DNA from: Sphingomonas sp. 67-36
Lineage (GTDB): Bacteria > Pseudomonadota > Alphaproteobacteria > Sphingomonadales > Sphingomonadaceae
Direction: 5' to 3'
DNA length: 64,000 bases
NCBI GenBank assembly: GCA_001897375.1
Contig: MKSU01000002.1
Coordinates: 155,040 to 219,039, forward strand
The notes beneath the pieces are model-generated. The model was not told the DNA's origin. It saw only the letters and a list, made by a program, of their open reading frames with translations, and did not search any database. Both the position numbers and the translations under genes were made by a program. Of the stretch, positions 56,133-64,000 are shown piece after piece; the first letter of the stretch is position 1, and every line of letters starts with the position of its first letter.

Positions 56133-57553
56133 TATATCGCGGATTTTCAACGCGGTTGATGTGGTTCTTGTGGATCGTTGTCGCGCTGCTGGCATTGGGC
56201 AGGCTGGGAACCGTATTTTCGTCCGTTCTTCTTGACTATAATGAAGGATGGAACGCCTTTCAAGCGGCCGCTGCGATGGGGAAGGGGGCGCTGTATCCAC
56301 CAGCGAACGGGTTTACGGCGAACAATTATCCGCCGTTATCTTTCTACGCCGTCAGTTTTTTCTCAAAATTCTTTGGTGACCTTATTGTATCCGGGCGAAT
56401 TGTGTCGTTGATTTCCGTGATCGTTGTCTCCGGAGCTATTCATGCGGCAATAGGAAGGATCGTGCCGGAGAGAAGAATCTTTCCCTGGCTGGGATGCTTG
56501 ATATTTCTTTTGTTCAACGTCACCGTTTTTCGCTCTTATGTCGCCATGAACGATCCCCAATGGATGGGGCATGCGTTCATGATGGCAGGAGTACTCGCCC
56601 TGATATGGCGGGCGCCGGAAAAGCGGGTGCCGCTGCCTGCCATCATAATGTTCTCTCTCATGATGTTCCTCGGAATGCTGGTGAAGCATAATATAGTCGC
56701 AATTCCCTTGTCCGTTGCGATATGGCTTCTCTCATTCGATCGTCGCGCCTTTTTCATCTGCCTGGTGATGGCGATCCTGTCCGTCGTCGCGATCGCCGCG
56801 CTCGACGGTTTGCTGTTCGATGGAAATATGATCGCATCGGTAATCGAGTTCAAAAGATCCTATTCGCTGGACAGGATGCTGCTTCATTCCCTGGTGGCCA
56901 TTCTCTTTATTCCGATGACCCTGTGCTCGGGCCAGTTGTGGCATGAGCGGCGATGGGATCGTCGCGCCGGCTTGTTGGTGATCGGAATTTGGGTGTCGTT
57001 GCTGCTGGGGGTGCTTCAGGGGAGCGGCAGCGGTGTCGATATCAATGCCTATTTCGAGACGCTGATTTTCCTGTCGATCGCGTGTCCGGTCGCGCTTGCG
57101 TTGCGATCGTCGTCAGCGTGGGGGAGGCGTTTCCGGTTTCTGCTGGCGCTGCCGCTGGCGATCCTGATTCCGTACGGAGCCGTGGTGAGCGCCGGGGAGA
57201 TCAGGGGAAAAGCGGAGAGTGTCGCGACAGCCGAGGCAATGATCTCCCGGATAAGGATGATGCCGGGACCGGTCGCCTGCGAAGATCTCGCCTTGTGCTA
57301 TTGGGCGGGGAAGAATTTCGAGGTGGATTTTTTCTCGACCCGGCAAAAATTGGCGCAAGGGGAATTCAGAAAGCGTTTTCACGACGCGATCGCGAACCAC
57401 GATTATAGCGCGATCGAGATGAAGAATATGATGCCCGGAACCGATGAAAATTCGGTCAGGATGTTGATATCAGAGCATTATCACTTGCTTTATGAGCGCG
57501 GAGACATGGGGATTTATGTGCCGAATTTGTCCGGCCGGATGGCGGGACAATGA
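56129..57553 (+). CDS. GT-C-type membrane glycosyltransferase, low GC
   Basis: A 474-residue integral membrane protein with about ten helices. Near the start the extracytoplasmic loop has LLDYNEGWNAFQAAAAM with D36 and E39, in the place of the catalytic acid pair of GT-C enzymes. The late part is soluble and periplasmic. Composition is lower in GC than neighbours. It is coupled to the small membrane gene before it and the deacetylase-like gene after it (ATGA). Substrate unknown. Confidence 0.85.
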   Translation: MIYRGFSTRLMWFLWIVVALLALGRLGTVFSSVLLDYNEGWNAFQAAAAMGKGALYPPANGFTANNYPPLSFYAVSFFSKFFGDLIVSGRIVSLISVIVVSGAIHAAIGRIVPERRIFPWLGCLIFLLFNVTVFRSYVAMNDPQWMGHAFMMAGVLALIWRAPEKRVPLPAIIMFSLMMFLGMLVKHNIVAIPLSVAIWLLSFDRRAFFICLVMAILSVVAIAALDGLLFDGNMIASVIEFKRSYSLDRMLLHSLVAILFIPMTLCSGQLWHERRWDRRAGLLVIGIWVSLLLGVLQGSGSGVDINAYFETLIFLSIACPVALALRSSSAWGRRFRFLLALPLAILIPYGAVVSAGEIRGKAESVATAEAMISRIRMMPGPVACEDLALCYWAGKNFEVDFFSTRQKLAQGEFRKRFHDAIANHDYSAIEMKNMMPGTDENSVRMLISEHYHLLYERGDMGIYVPNLSGRMAGQ

Positions 57554-58287
57554 AGCGCCTGCTCGCCTCGATCCATGATGTCGGCCCACGCTCCGAGTGC
57601 GAGGTGGACGCGCTGCTGGAGCGGCTGTCGGGCCATCTCGGCGGGCCGCGCCTCGCGATGCTGGTTGTGCCTGACCACTGGGGCGAGGCGCCGTTGACCC
57701 TCGGCACCCCCTTTGCGACGCGGCTGCGTGGGTGGGCGGAGGCGGGCGTCGAGATGTTCGTCCACGGCTGGTTTCACCGCGACACAAGCGAGCATCACGG
57801 CATCGCCGCCCTCAAGGCGAAGCACATGACGGCGAGCGAGGGCGAGTTCCTCGGCCTCGACCACGTCACCGCGCTCGACCGGATGACGCGCGGCAAGGCG
57901 CTGGTGGAGGATATCATCGGTCGCCCGGCGGCGGGGTTCATAGCGCCGGCGTGGCTCTATTCGGACGGCGCGCTCAAGGCGCTGGGCGAGGCGGGCTTCG
58001 CGCTGGCGGAGAACCACGGCCGCGTCTGGTCGCCGATCGAGCGCGACCGGGTGCTGACGCGCGGCCCGGTCATCACCTGGGCGAGCCGCACCAACGCGCG
58101 GCAGCTAAGCTCGCTCGCCGCCGCCGCCGTGCTGCGCCATCTGCTCCAGCCGGCGAAGGTGGTGCGGGTCGCCGTCCACCCCGGCGACGCACATGTTCCC
58201 CGGCTGCTGGAGAGCATCGACCGCACCTTCCGCGCTTTCACGCGCGGCGGGCGCGTGCCGTCGCGTTATGCCGACCTGAGGGGATGA
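57550..58287 (+). CDS. Polysaccharide deacetylase-like protein (DUF2334-type)
   Basis: A 245-residue NodB-fold protein. The SIHDVGPRSECEVDALLE start contains the first metal Asp/His layout, FVHGWFHRDTSEHHG gives the H-x-H metal ligands, and PAAGFIAPAWLYSDGALKAL follows. DUF2334 and relatives remove acyl groups from glycans or lipids. It follows the low-GC transferase (ATGA overlap), ending the plus-strand run. Confidence 0.9.
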   Translation: MKRLLASIHDVGPRSECEVDALLERLSGHLGGPRLAMLVVPDHWGEAPLTLGTPFATRLRGWAEAGVEMFVHGWFHRDTSEHHGIAALKAKHMTASEGEFLGLDHVTALDRMTRGKALVEDIIGRPAAGFIAPAWLYSDGALKALGEAGFALAENHGRVWSPIERDRVLTRGPVITWASRTNARQLSSLAAAAVLRHLLQPAKVVRVAVHPGDAHVPRLLESIDRTFRAFTRGGRVPSRYADLRG

Positions 58288-58300
58288 ACCCAGCGCCTGT

Positions 58301-58400
58301 CGTCACGCCGGCCTTGTGCCGGGGCCGGCGGGGAGGCGAACAAGAGGGTCTTGCGGTACGGTTCGAGGCAGAGCGGACCTGACACAAGGCGGGGATGACG
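58301..58400. repeat. 100-bp imperfect palindromic intergenic element
   Basis: CGTCACGCCGGCCTTGTG (58301-58318) and CACAAGGCGGGGATGACG (58383-58400) are inverted arms that match in 15 of 18 positions. The middle carries smaller inverted parts. It lies between two convergent genes, the usual site of such dispersed REP- or MITE-like elements, and could act as a bidirectional terminator. Copy number cannot be seen in one window. Confidence 0.55.
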
Positions 58401-58442
58401 GGAGCCAGCCACTGAGCGCGCTCAGGCCCTCCTCTCTTATCC

Positions 58443-59630
58443 TCACGCCCTTGCGCGCTGAGCGCCGTCGCGTCGCGCGATCTGCTCCGCATAATAATCG
58501 ACCAGCGCCTGCGCGTGCTGATGATCGTCGACCACCTGCGCGGCGGCGACGACGGCGGCGCGGCGCAGGATGCGCTGGTCGCGCGCGGCGAGCCGGCGGA
58601 TCGCCGCGGCGCAGGCCTTGGCGTCCCCCGCGGCATAGGTTTCGGCGAATGCCGGCCGGGCGACTTCCGCCGCGCCACCCTCGTCGGGCACGATCAGCGG
58701 CGCGCCCGAGGCCAGCGCCTCGGACACGACCAGCCCGAACGTCTCGATCTCGCAGCCATGGATGCAGGCGTCCGCGCTGGCCATGATGCTGGCGAGCCGC
58801 TCGCGGTCATAGACCGGCTTGAACAGGCGGATATGCGGGCTGCCCGCCGCGCGCCGCTCCAGCGCCGGGGTCTGGCTGCCGTGGCCGATCAGGATCAGCC
58901 CGACCGGCAGGTGCGCGCCGGCGCGCTCCACCGCGTCGATGATCATGTCCCACCGCTTCTCGCGATGATGGCGGCCGACGCCGAACAGCAGCAGCCCGTC
59001 CTCCGGCAGCCCGCACTGCGCGAGCAGCGCGCGGCGCAGCCGCTCGTCGCGGAAGCGCGGCGAGAAATGCTGCCGCTCGATCCCCAGCGGGAAGGCCGCG
59101 TCGATCCTGAGCCCGCGCGCCGTCAGCCGCTTCTGCAGTGCCGGCCCGTTGGTGACGACGCAATCATATTTGTCGAGGAAGCGCGCCATGTAGCGCGTGT
59201 ACCAGGCGAAGGCGCGCTCCACCCGCTCCGCGCTCGCCACGCCCTCGAACCAGCGCTGGGCGTAGGCGGCCATATTGTCGTTGTGCATGAAATAGGATTT
59301 GAGCGCGCGGCCCTGCCAGTCGCCGACGAACCATGCCGGCTTCCACGGGCTGCAATTCTCCACCACGTCCGGATCGTAATGGTCGAGCAGGCCGGTGATC
59401 GCGTCGCGATCCCAGAACAGGCCGTAATTCTTGTCGAACGGGATCGGCGGTGACTTGACGTAGTGGATGCGGCCGCCGCCGGGGCGATCCTCGATCCGCT
59501 CCTCCTTGCCGCAGGCGAGCACGATCAGTTCGTGCCCCAGATCGGCCATGATGCCGATCTTGCGGTCGATATAGGTGCGCACGCCCCCGCCGGTCGGCGA
59601 GTAGATCTCGTTCACGTCGACGATGCGCAT
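58443..59630 (-). CDS. GT4-family glycosyltransferase
   Basis: A 395-residue GT-B transferase. The start is MRIVDVNEIYSPTGGGVRTY, with the glycine-rich acceptor loop GGGVRTY, the FGVGRHHREKRWDMI donor part and the E-x7-E motif in EIETFGLVVSEAL. It likely adds a hexose from a nucleotide sugar. It runs one base after the DUF2141 gene, in a minus-strand run of three genes ending here. Confidence 0.94.
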   Translation of the reverse strand: MRIVDVNEIYSPTGGGVRTYIDRKIGIMADLGHELIVLACGKEERIEDRPGGGRIHYVKSPPIPFDKNYGLFWDRDAITGLLDHYDPDVVENCSPWKPAWFVGDWQGRALKSYFMHNDNMAAYAQRWFEGVASAERVERAFAWYTRYMARFLDKYDCVVTNGPALQKRLTARGLRIDAAFPLGIERQHFSPRFRDERLRRALLAQCGLPEDGLLLFGVGRHHREKRWDMIIDAVERAGAHLPVGLILIGHGSQTPALERRAAGSPHIRLFKPVYDRERLASIMASADACIHGCEIETFGLVVSEALASGAPLIVPDEGGAAEVARPAFAETYAAGDAKACAAAIRRLAARDQRILRRAAVVAAAQVVDDHQHAQALVDYYAEQIARRDGAQRARA

Positions 59631-59631
59631 T

Positions 59632-60153
59632 TTATTCGCCCACCGGGCTGAAGGCGGGCGGGAAGCCATGGAGATATTGCGCGCGGATCACCACCGTCGT
59701 CACCCCGTTGCCCACGTTGACCAGCGCGTTGGCGAGCTTCGGGCGCGACCGGCCGAGCCGCTGGTTGCCCGGCACGCCGGCGCCGTCGGTCCAGAAATTG
59801 AACTTGTTCTTCCCGTCGCGATCATGCGTGAACAGGATCGCATAGCTGCCGGGATGCGGCACGCGCATGCACATCACCACCGGGCCGGTGTGCGGTGTGG
59901 CGACCCAGACGCGGCGGAACACCTTGCCTTCGGCCAGCAAGTCATGGTCGTCGCGGAGGAAATCCTGCTCCGTCGCCGGGAAAAGCTCCAGCTTCAGCGA
60001 GCCCTGCCGGTCCTTCATGCCGACGATCTCGGCGCGGATGCCGGGGCCGTTGACGCAGGCGTCGGTCTCGCCGACCGGCTGCGCGGCGGCGGCCAGCGGC
60101 GCGAGCAGCGGGAAAAGCGCGGCGGCGAGCGGGATCAGGCGGCGGCGTACCAT
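59632..60153 (-). CDS. DUF2141 domain protein, exported
   Basis: A 173-residue exported protein with a signal (PLAAALFPLLAPLAAAA). The DUF2141 block is GSLKLELFPATEQDFL, then AILFTHDRDGKNKFNFWTDG and a GRSRPKLANALV end. Cysteine C33 (DACVNG) is near the N-terminus. Members lie in the periplasm with unknown function. Its start is inside the previous gene end by 19 bases. Confidence 0.9.
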   Translation of the reverse strand: MVRRRLIPLAAALFPLLAPLAAAAQPVGETDACVNGPGIRAEIVGMKDRQGSLKLELFPATEQDFLRDDHDLLAEGKVFRRVWVATPHTGPVVMCMRVPHPGSYAILFTHDRDGKNKFNFWTDGAGVPGNQRLGRSRPKLANALVNVGNGVTTVVIRAQYLHGFPPAFSPVGE

Positions 60154-61073
60154 TCGCGGGCCTTTGCAAGTGCGGTCCCGGCGCCGATCACAGCGATGAC
60201 GACGACGTGGACGAGAAGGGTGAAGGCGGCGGTGAAGGCGATCATCTCCGAAAGGGCCTGGTCCTGCCCGATGATGATGATCGCGAAATTGGCGAACAGC
60301 AGGTCCTTGTTCGGCAGGAACGGCAGCCGCGAGACGAGCAGCCGGCCGGCGGAAAGGAACAGCCACATGCCCACCGAAACCTCCGGCATGGCGAAGTGCC
60401 AGCACAGGGCCAGCAGCACCGAGCCGATCGCGATGCGCGTGACATGGATGGCGAAAATCGCCCACAATTGCCGGCGCGGCAGCGAGAATACCCGCTTGGA
60501 GAAAGCGACGATCGCCACCGAGATGAACAATGTGACGCCGCCCGACCACGCCACCGCCTTCAGGATATGCGGCGGGATGAGCTGGTAGCCGAGCGGCAGC
60601 GCGATGGCGCAAAGCAGGATCGTCGCGCAATTGCCGGCGATGCCGGAAAGGATGCCGACGTCCTTCACCGCGCCGAACGGGGCGGCGATCATGTGCGATC
60701 TGGCGCGCGCCCAGGCGTAGAAATAAGCCTCGCCCGAATAGCCGAGCACCACGTCGTTGGCGATCCGCTTCTTGTTGAGCGCGATGAACCCGCCGAGCCA
60801 CGGAATCCGCCACAGATAGCGGAAGATCAGTACGTCGCCGACCGGGAAGGTGAAATAGAGCGCCGTGAAGCAGAGGTAGAACCACGGGTTTGTCGGCACG
60901 GTGCGGTGCAGCCCGGCCAGCCCGGAGCCGAGCAACTCGTAACCGAGGCTGACGATCATCGCGATCGTCACCAGCCCGCCGAGGAACATCGGCCAGCGGC
61001 GCCTGATCGTCTCGACCGGCTCCAGCCCGGCGAGTTCGACGACCGGATCGGGCGCAAGGGCGGTGGCGGGCAT
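60135..61073 (-). CDS. Polytopic membrane protein of unknown function
   Basis: A 312-residue protein with about seven helices (for example PMFLGGLVTIAMIVSLGYELL, CFTALYFTFPVGDVLIFRYL, LPFLPNKDLLFANFAIIIIG). The loop ALNKKRIANDVVLGYSGEAYFYAWAR is conserved-looking and charged. It is next to a DUF2141 gene and GT4 genes on both sides, so it is likely a glycan-related membrane protein. Start is uncertain: ATG 61073 is used; TTG 61136 is an alternative. Family unknown to me. Confidence 0.75.
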   Translation of the reverse strand: MPATALAPDPVVELAGLEPVETIRRRWPMFLGGLVTIAMIVSLGYELLGSGLAGLHRTVPTNPWFYLCFTALYFTFPVGDVLIFRYLWRIPWLGGFIALNKKRIANDVVLGYSGEAYFYAWARARSHMIAAPFGAVKDVGILSGIAGNCATILLCAIALPLGYQLIPPHILKAVAWSGGVTLFISVAIVAFSKRVFSLPRRQLWAIFAIHVTRIAIGSVLLALCWHFAMPEVSVGMWLFLSAGRLLVSRLPFLPNKDLLFANFAIIIIGQDQALSEMIAFTAAFTLLVHVVVIAVIGAGTALAKAREWYAAA

Positions 61074-61219
61074 CTCGGGCGGGGCTCCGGCGGGCAAGGC
61101 TGTCTTTCGGTTCGCCCGATTTCGGGTCTTGGGCAACCCGTTTCGGGGACGTTAACCCCTTCGCGGCTGATTGTGGATTCTTGTAGGCAAATCTGGGCTG
61201 TTGCATGGCAGGGTGCAAG

Positions 61220-62371
61220 ATGGACCGCGCGAAACACATCTTTACCTATGCCGAAACGCTGGAAGGCGGCGGGGTGGAGCGTGCCCAGCTCCGGCTCGCG
61301 CGCGGGTGGATCGAGGCGGGGCGGCGCGTCACGCTGGCGATCGGCGACGCCGGAGGGCCGCTCGCAGCCGAGATTCCGGCGGGGCTGGAAGTGGTGCCGC
61401 TGGGCGGACGGACGTATCGCGCGCTGTTCGCGGTGCCGCGTGTCGTGCGGGAAATGCGGCCGGACGTGATCTTCTGCGCCGGCTCCTATTACACCGGCAT
61501 CGCCTTGTGGACGCGGCTGCGGCTCGCCGGATCTTGCCCGCCGATCGTCGGCAAGGTGTCGAACGCGATGCGGCGCGGGGACCATCCGCCGCTGGTCAAC
61601 CTGGGCCATGCCGCATGGCTGCGCGCCCATCCCTGGTTCCTCGACCGGATCGTCGCGATGAGCGAGGCGAGCGCGCGCGATGTGGTGGAGACGACGCGAA
61701 TCGATGCCGCGCGCGTGCCGGTCATCCCCAATCCCCCCGCGCTGCCGCTGCCGGGATCGACGCTCGCCGATCTGCCGCCGCGCTATGTCCTCGGCGTCGG
61801 CCGGCTGGTGCGGCAGAAACGATGGGACCGGCTGCTCGACGCGATGACGCGACTCGCCGAACGCCTGCCGCTCGTCATCCTGGGCGAGGGCGAGGAGCGC
61901 GAGGCGATCGAGGCGCGCGCGGCCTCACTCGGCGTGGACCTGCGCCTTCCCGGCCATGCCGCCGATCCGCTGCTGGCGATGCGCGCCGCCGCGGTGCTGG
62001 CGCTGACCTCCGATTACGAGGGCGTGCCCGGCGTGCTGCGCGAGGCGCTGTCGGTGGGCACGCCCGTCGTCACTACCGATTCGTCGCCGGCGGTGGCGGA
62101 GATCGTCTCCGCGCCGGCGCTGGGGACGATCGTGCCGGCGCACGACGGGGATGCGCTGGTTGCGGCGCTCGACGCATGGCTGGGTCCGGCCGCCGTTCGG
62201 CCATTGCCCGTGCCGCCGCCGGGGGCGGATTCGGCGCTGCGCTATCTGGAGCTGTTCGATTCGCTCATGCCGGGCGCACCCGCTCCGGCGCGGCGGCCTG
62301 AAACGCCGGCAGCGCCTGACACGTCGCTTCCGCCGCCCGAAGGCGCGGCCACGGGTCGAGCGGCACGTTGA
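61220..62371 (+). CDS. GT4-family glycosyltransferase
   Basis: A 383-residue GT-B transferase. The acceptor loop is GGGVERAQLRLARGWIE, the donor half starts at YVLGVGRLVRQKRWDRLLD, and the E-x7-E motif is in DYEGVPGVLREAL. ATG 61220 is chosen for its AGGG upstream; an ATG five codons earlier is in frame. It is divergent from the membrane protein and its last 107 bases overlap the gene on the other strand. Confidence 0.93.
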   Translation: MDRAKHIFTYAETLEGGGVERAQLRLARGWIEAGRRVTLAIGDAGGPLAAEIPAGLEVVPLGGRTYRALFAVPRVVREMRPDVIFCAGSYYTGIALWTRLRLAGSCPPIVGKVSNAMRRGDHPPLVNLGHAAWLRAHPWFLDRIVAMSEASARDVVETTRIDAARVPVIPNPPALPLPGSTLADLPPRYVLGVGRLVRQKRWDRLLDAMTRLAERLPLVILGEGEEREAIEARAASLGVDLRLPGHAADPLLAMRAAAVLALTSDYEGVPGVLREALSVGTPVVTTDSSPAVAEIVSAPALGTIVPAHDGDALVAALDAWLGPAAVRPLPVPPPGADSALRYLELFDSLMPGAPAPARRPETPAAPDTSLPPPEGAATGRAAR

Positions 62372-62894
62372 AGCGGCGCGCGTTGGCGAGTTGCGGGACG
62401 AGGCACACGTCGGAGATATCCGGGGCATCGCCGCCTAGGAAAGGACCCTCCCCGGCCATTTGCTCCAGCGCGTTCAGCCCCTCGACGATCCAGTGCGCGT
62501 ACCAGGCGTCCTTCGCCGCCTGATCCGCGCCGAATTGCGATTCGAGCCGCTTGAGCACGCGCAGATTGTCGATCGGGTGGATGTCCGCGGCGATCACCAG
62601 CGCGCGGGCCAACTGGTCGGCGCGGATGAAGGGATCGCGCGACAGCAGCGGCGGATCGGGGAATTGCGCGTCGAGCCAGTCGATGATCGCGAGGCTCTGC
62701 GTGAAAGCGCGGCCGTCCACCAACAGGGTCGGCACCAGCCCCTGCGGGTTTATCGCGCGGTTCGCGGCGGAGGTCTGTGCGCCTTCCAGCAGGTTGACCG
62801 GCACGATATCGTAGGCGACGCCCTTGAGATTGAGGGCGATGCGGACGCGATAGGCGGCCGAGGAGCGCCAGTAATCGTGCAGCGTGATCTTCAT
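62265..62894 (-). CDS. maiA: Maleylacetoacetate isomerase (zeta-class GST)
   Basis: A 209-residue glutathione S-transferase of zeta type. The active-site motif SSAAYRVRIAL begins at residue 11 and INPQGLVPTLLVDG carries the cis-proline. The mid-part QSLAIIDWLDAQF and the helical C-terminal ILP-type domain follow. It isomerises maleylacetoacetate in tyrosine breakdown; other GST roles remain possible. It is translated directly after the AI-2E gene (ATGA). Confidence 0.92.
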   Translation of the reverse strand: MKITLHDYWRSSAAYRVRIALNLKGVAYDIVPVNLLEGAQTSAANRAINPQGLVPTLLVDGRAFTQSLAIIDWLDAQFPDPPLLSRDPFIRADQLARALVIAADIHPIDNLRVLKRLESQFGADQAAKDAWYAHWIVEGLNALEQMAGEGPFLGGDAPDISDVCLVPQLANARRFNVPLDPWPRLRAAEATCQALPAFQAAAPERVRPA

Positions 62895-63967
62895 GGCGTG
62901 TCCATCGCGGCGGCGTCCTCATCCTCGACATGCTCGGAACGGCGCTCCATCGCGGTCTTGATCAGCACGGTCATCGGATCGGCCAGCGCGAGCCCGAGGA
63001 TGCCGAACAGCGCGCTCGCGAGAATCTGCGCGCTCAGCGTCAGCGCCGGCGGCAGGTCCACCGCGCGCTTGGCGACCATCGGGATGATGACATAGCCGTC
63101 GAACAATTGCACCGCGACATAGATGCCGATCGCCGCGAAGCCGGTGTGAAGCCCGGCGGAGAAGCCCACCGCGATGGTCAGCGCGCCGGAAATGAACGCG
63201 CCGATATTGGGGATGAAGGCGAGCATCCCGGTCAGGATGCCGAGGATCAGCGCCATCGGCACGCCGGCGATCGCCAGCGCGACGCCGACGAACACGCCCT
63301 CCGCCGCCATGCCGACGAGCCGCCCGGCAAGCAGCCGGCGCATCGTCTTGCCCATCTCCTGCACGGTGATGGCAAATTCGCGGCGACTGTCCTCCGGCAC
63401 CATCCATTGCAGCCCGCGATCATAGACCCGGGGGTCCATCGCCACGAACAGGCCGATCACCATGATCATGAACATCGTGGTCAGCGCGCCGAACGCGGTG
63501 CCGACCCATGAGGTGAGCCGCCCGACCGACGAGAGCGCCTCACGCGCCATGCCGCTCACATCATTCGCGCCGGGGATCAGCCCCTGCGCGGAAAGCCAGC
63601 CCGCGAAGCGCGTCCCCTGCACCTCCACGGTGGAGCGGAGCTGCGTCACCTGATCAGCGATCTGGACGCCGGCGATGTAGAAGGTCGCGACGAGGAAGGC
63701 GATCGTCAGCAGGCAGACGATCAGCAGCCGCAAGCCGCGCGCGATCGGCAGCACGCGGCCCAATAGCCGAACGCCGCCGTCGAGCAGCGCGGCGAACACC
63801 AGCCCGGCGAAGATGATGAGCAGCGGCTGGATCAGCAGCACGACCAGCGCGATCGCGGAGGCCATGCCGAGCCATACGGCGGCGCGGCGGATCTCGCGGC
63901 GCGTCTCCGGATTGCGGACCTCGTGCGGGCTGGCGCCGGCGACGACCTCCACCCGCGGACCGCTCAC
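62891..63967 (-). CDS. AI-2E family permease
   Basis: A 358-residue membrane protein of the AI-2E/PerM family with about eight helices. Typical are the early LVVLLIQPLLIIFAGLVFAALL, the FMIMVIGLFVAMDPRVYDRG loop, and the late PMALILGILTGMLAFIPNIG and GYVIIPMVAKRAVDLPPA. Substrate is unsure (autoinducer 2 export or other small molecules). GTG 63967 follows GGAGCAGG. The 33 bases beyond hold no other gene. Confidence 0.92.
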   Translation of the reverse strand: MSGPRVEVVAGASPHEVRNPETRREIRRAAVWLGMASAIALVVLLIQPLLIIFAGLVFAALLDGGVRLLGRVLPIARGLRLLIVCLLTIAFLVATFYIAGVQIADQVTQLRSTVEVQGTRFAGWLSAQGLIPGANDVSGMAREALSSVGRLTSWVGTAFGALTTMFMIMVIGLFVAMDPRVYDRGLQWMVPEDSRREFAITVQEMGKTMRRLLAGRLVGMAAEGVFVGVALAIAGVPMALILGILTGMLAFIPNIGAFISGALTIAVGFSAGLHTGFAAIGIYVAVQLFDGYVIIPMVAKRAVDLPPALTLSAQILASALFGILGLALADPMTVLIKTAMERRSEHVEDEDAAAMDTP

Positions 63968-64000
63968 CGCACCTGCTCCGGGTGGAGCGAGGTGCCCGCG

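Overview
The window is GC-rich, densely packed and mostly ordinary chromosomal DNA. It fits an alphaproteobacterium of the Sphingomonadales (Sphingomonas-like). The signs are a PEPxxWA-CTERM protein, a cobS/cobT pair without cobN, the crtY-crtI carotenoid pair, a DUF4167 protein, a MipA-type outer-membrane protein, several TonB/OMP-type genes, and a GTTC-N7-GTTC SOS box. Start codons include many GTG and TTG, and four-base ATGA/GTGA overlaps are very common, so most genes sit in translationally coupled operons. No tRNA, rRNA, CRISPR array, insertion sequence or prophage was seen.

Layout. 1-11269: lipid or steroid-like acyl-CoA catabolism. It has a DUF35 protein end, a cysteine-less thiolase-fold protein, a SnoaL-like protein and an SDR; then, after rlmN, an IalB-like protein, a histidine phosphatase, an outer-membrane barrel and dnaN, it continues with an enoyl-CoA hydratase facing an SDR plus two acyl-CoA dehydrogenases across a palindromic divergent promoter. 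11276-14818: two tiny membrane proteins, a GGDEF protein, an exported peroxiredoxin, a HisN-type phosphatase with a His-rich tail, and a lower-GC exported orphan. 14873-25403: a NUDIX-bolA pair facing a J-domain protein, then cobS and cobT with an RHH protein. Between the J-domain gene and cobS lies a seven-gene detoxification-like operon driven away from an HxlR regulator. 25456-29338: a Fur-type promoter, a TonB-dependent siderophore receptor, a Sel1 protein and PiuC (iron uptake).

29346-44479: housekeeping genes (CBS protein, DUF4167, hisS-prfA-prmC, M61 peptidase, ppa, a TfoX/SMR/GNAT/DMT operon, ispG, ung). They end with an endonuclease III-like glycosylase under a near-perfect alphaproteobacterial LexA box. 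44487-46880: TPP riboswitch, thiC and a coupled exported protein. 46927-49910: two paralogous exported ferritin-like proteins, one of which has lost its ExxH ligands, and a MipA-type barrel. 50158-52769: crtY-crtI. 52831-62371: a LOG-family gene followed by a polysaccharide or glycolipid cluster with two GT-C membrane transferases, three GT-B type transferases, a deacetylase-like protein and an AT-rich acquired patch (about 55.85-57.5 kb). 62265-63967: a zeta-class GST (MaiA-like) and an AI-2E family permease.

Most interesting points: the HxlR cassette splitting a bolA/J-domain/cobS/cobT neighbourhood, with two phased operator copies over its own start codon; the SOS-controlled glycosylase downstream of ung; the ligand-less ferritin-like paralog; the apparent CTG start of a GT-C transferase; and the tiny tandem membrane proteins behind a palindromic site.
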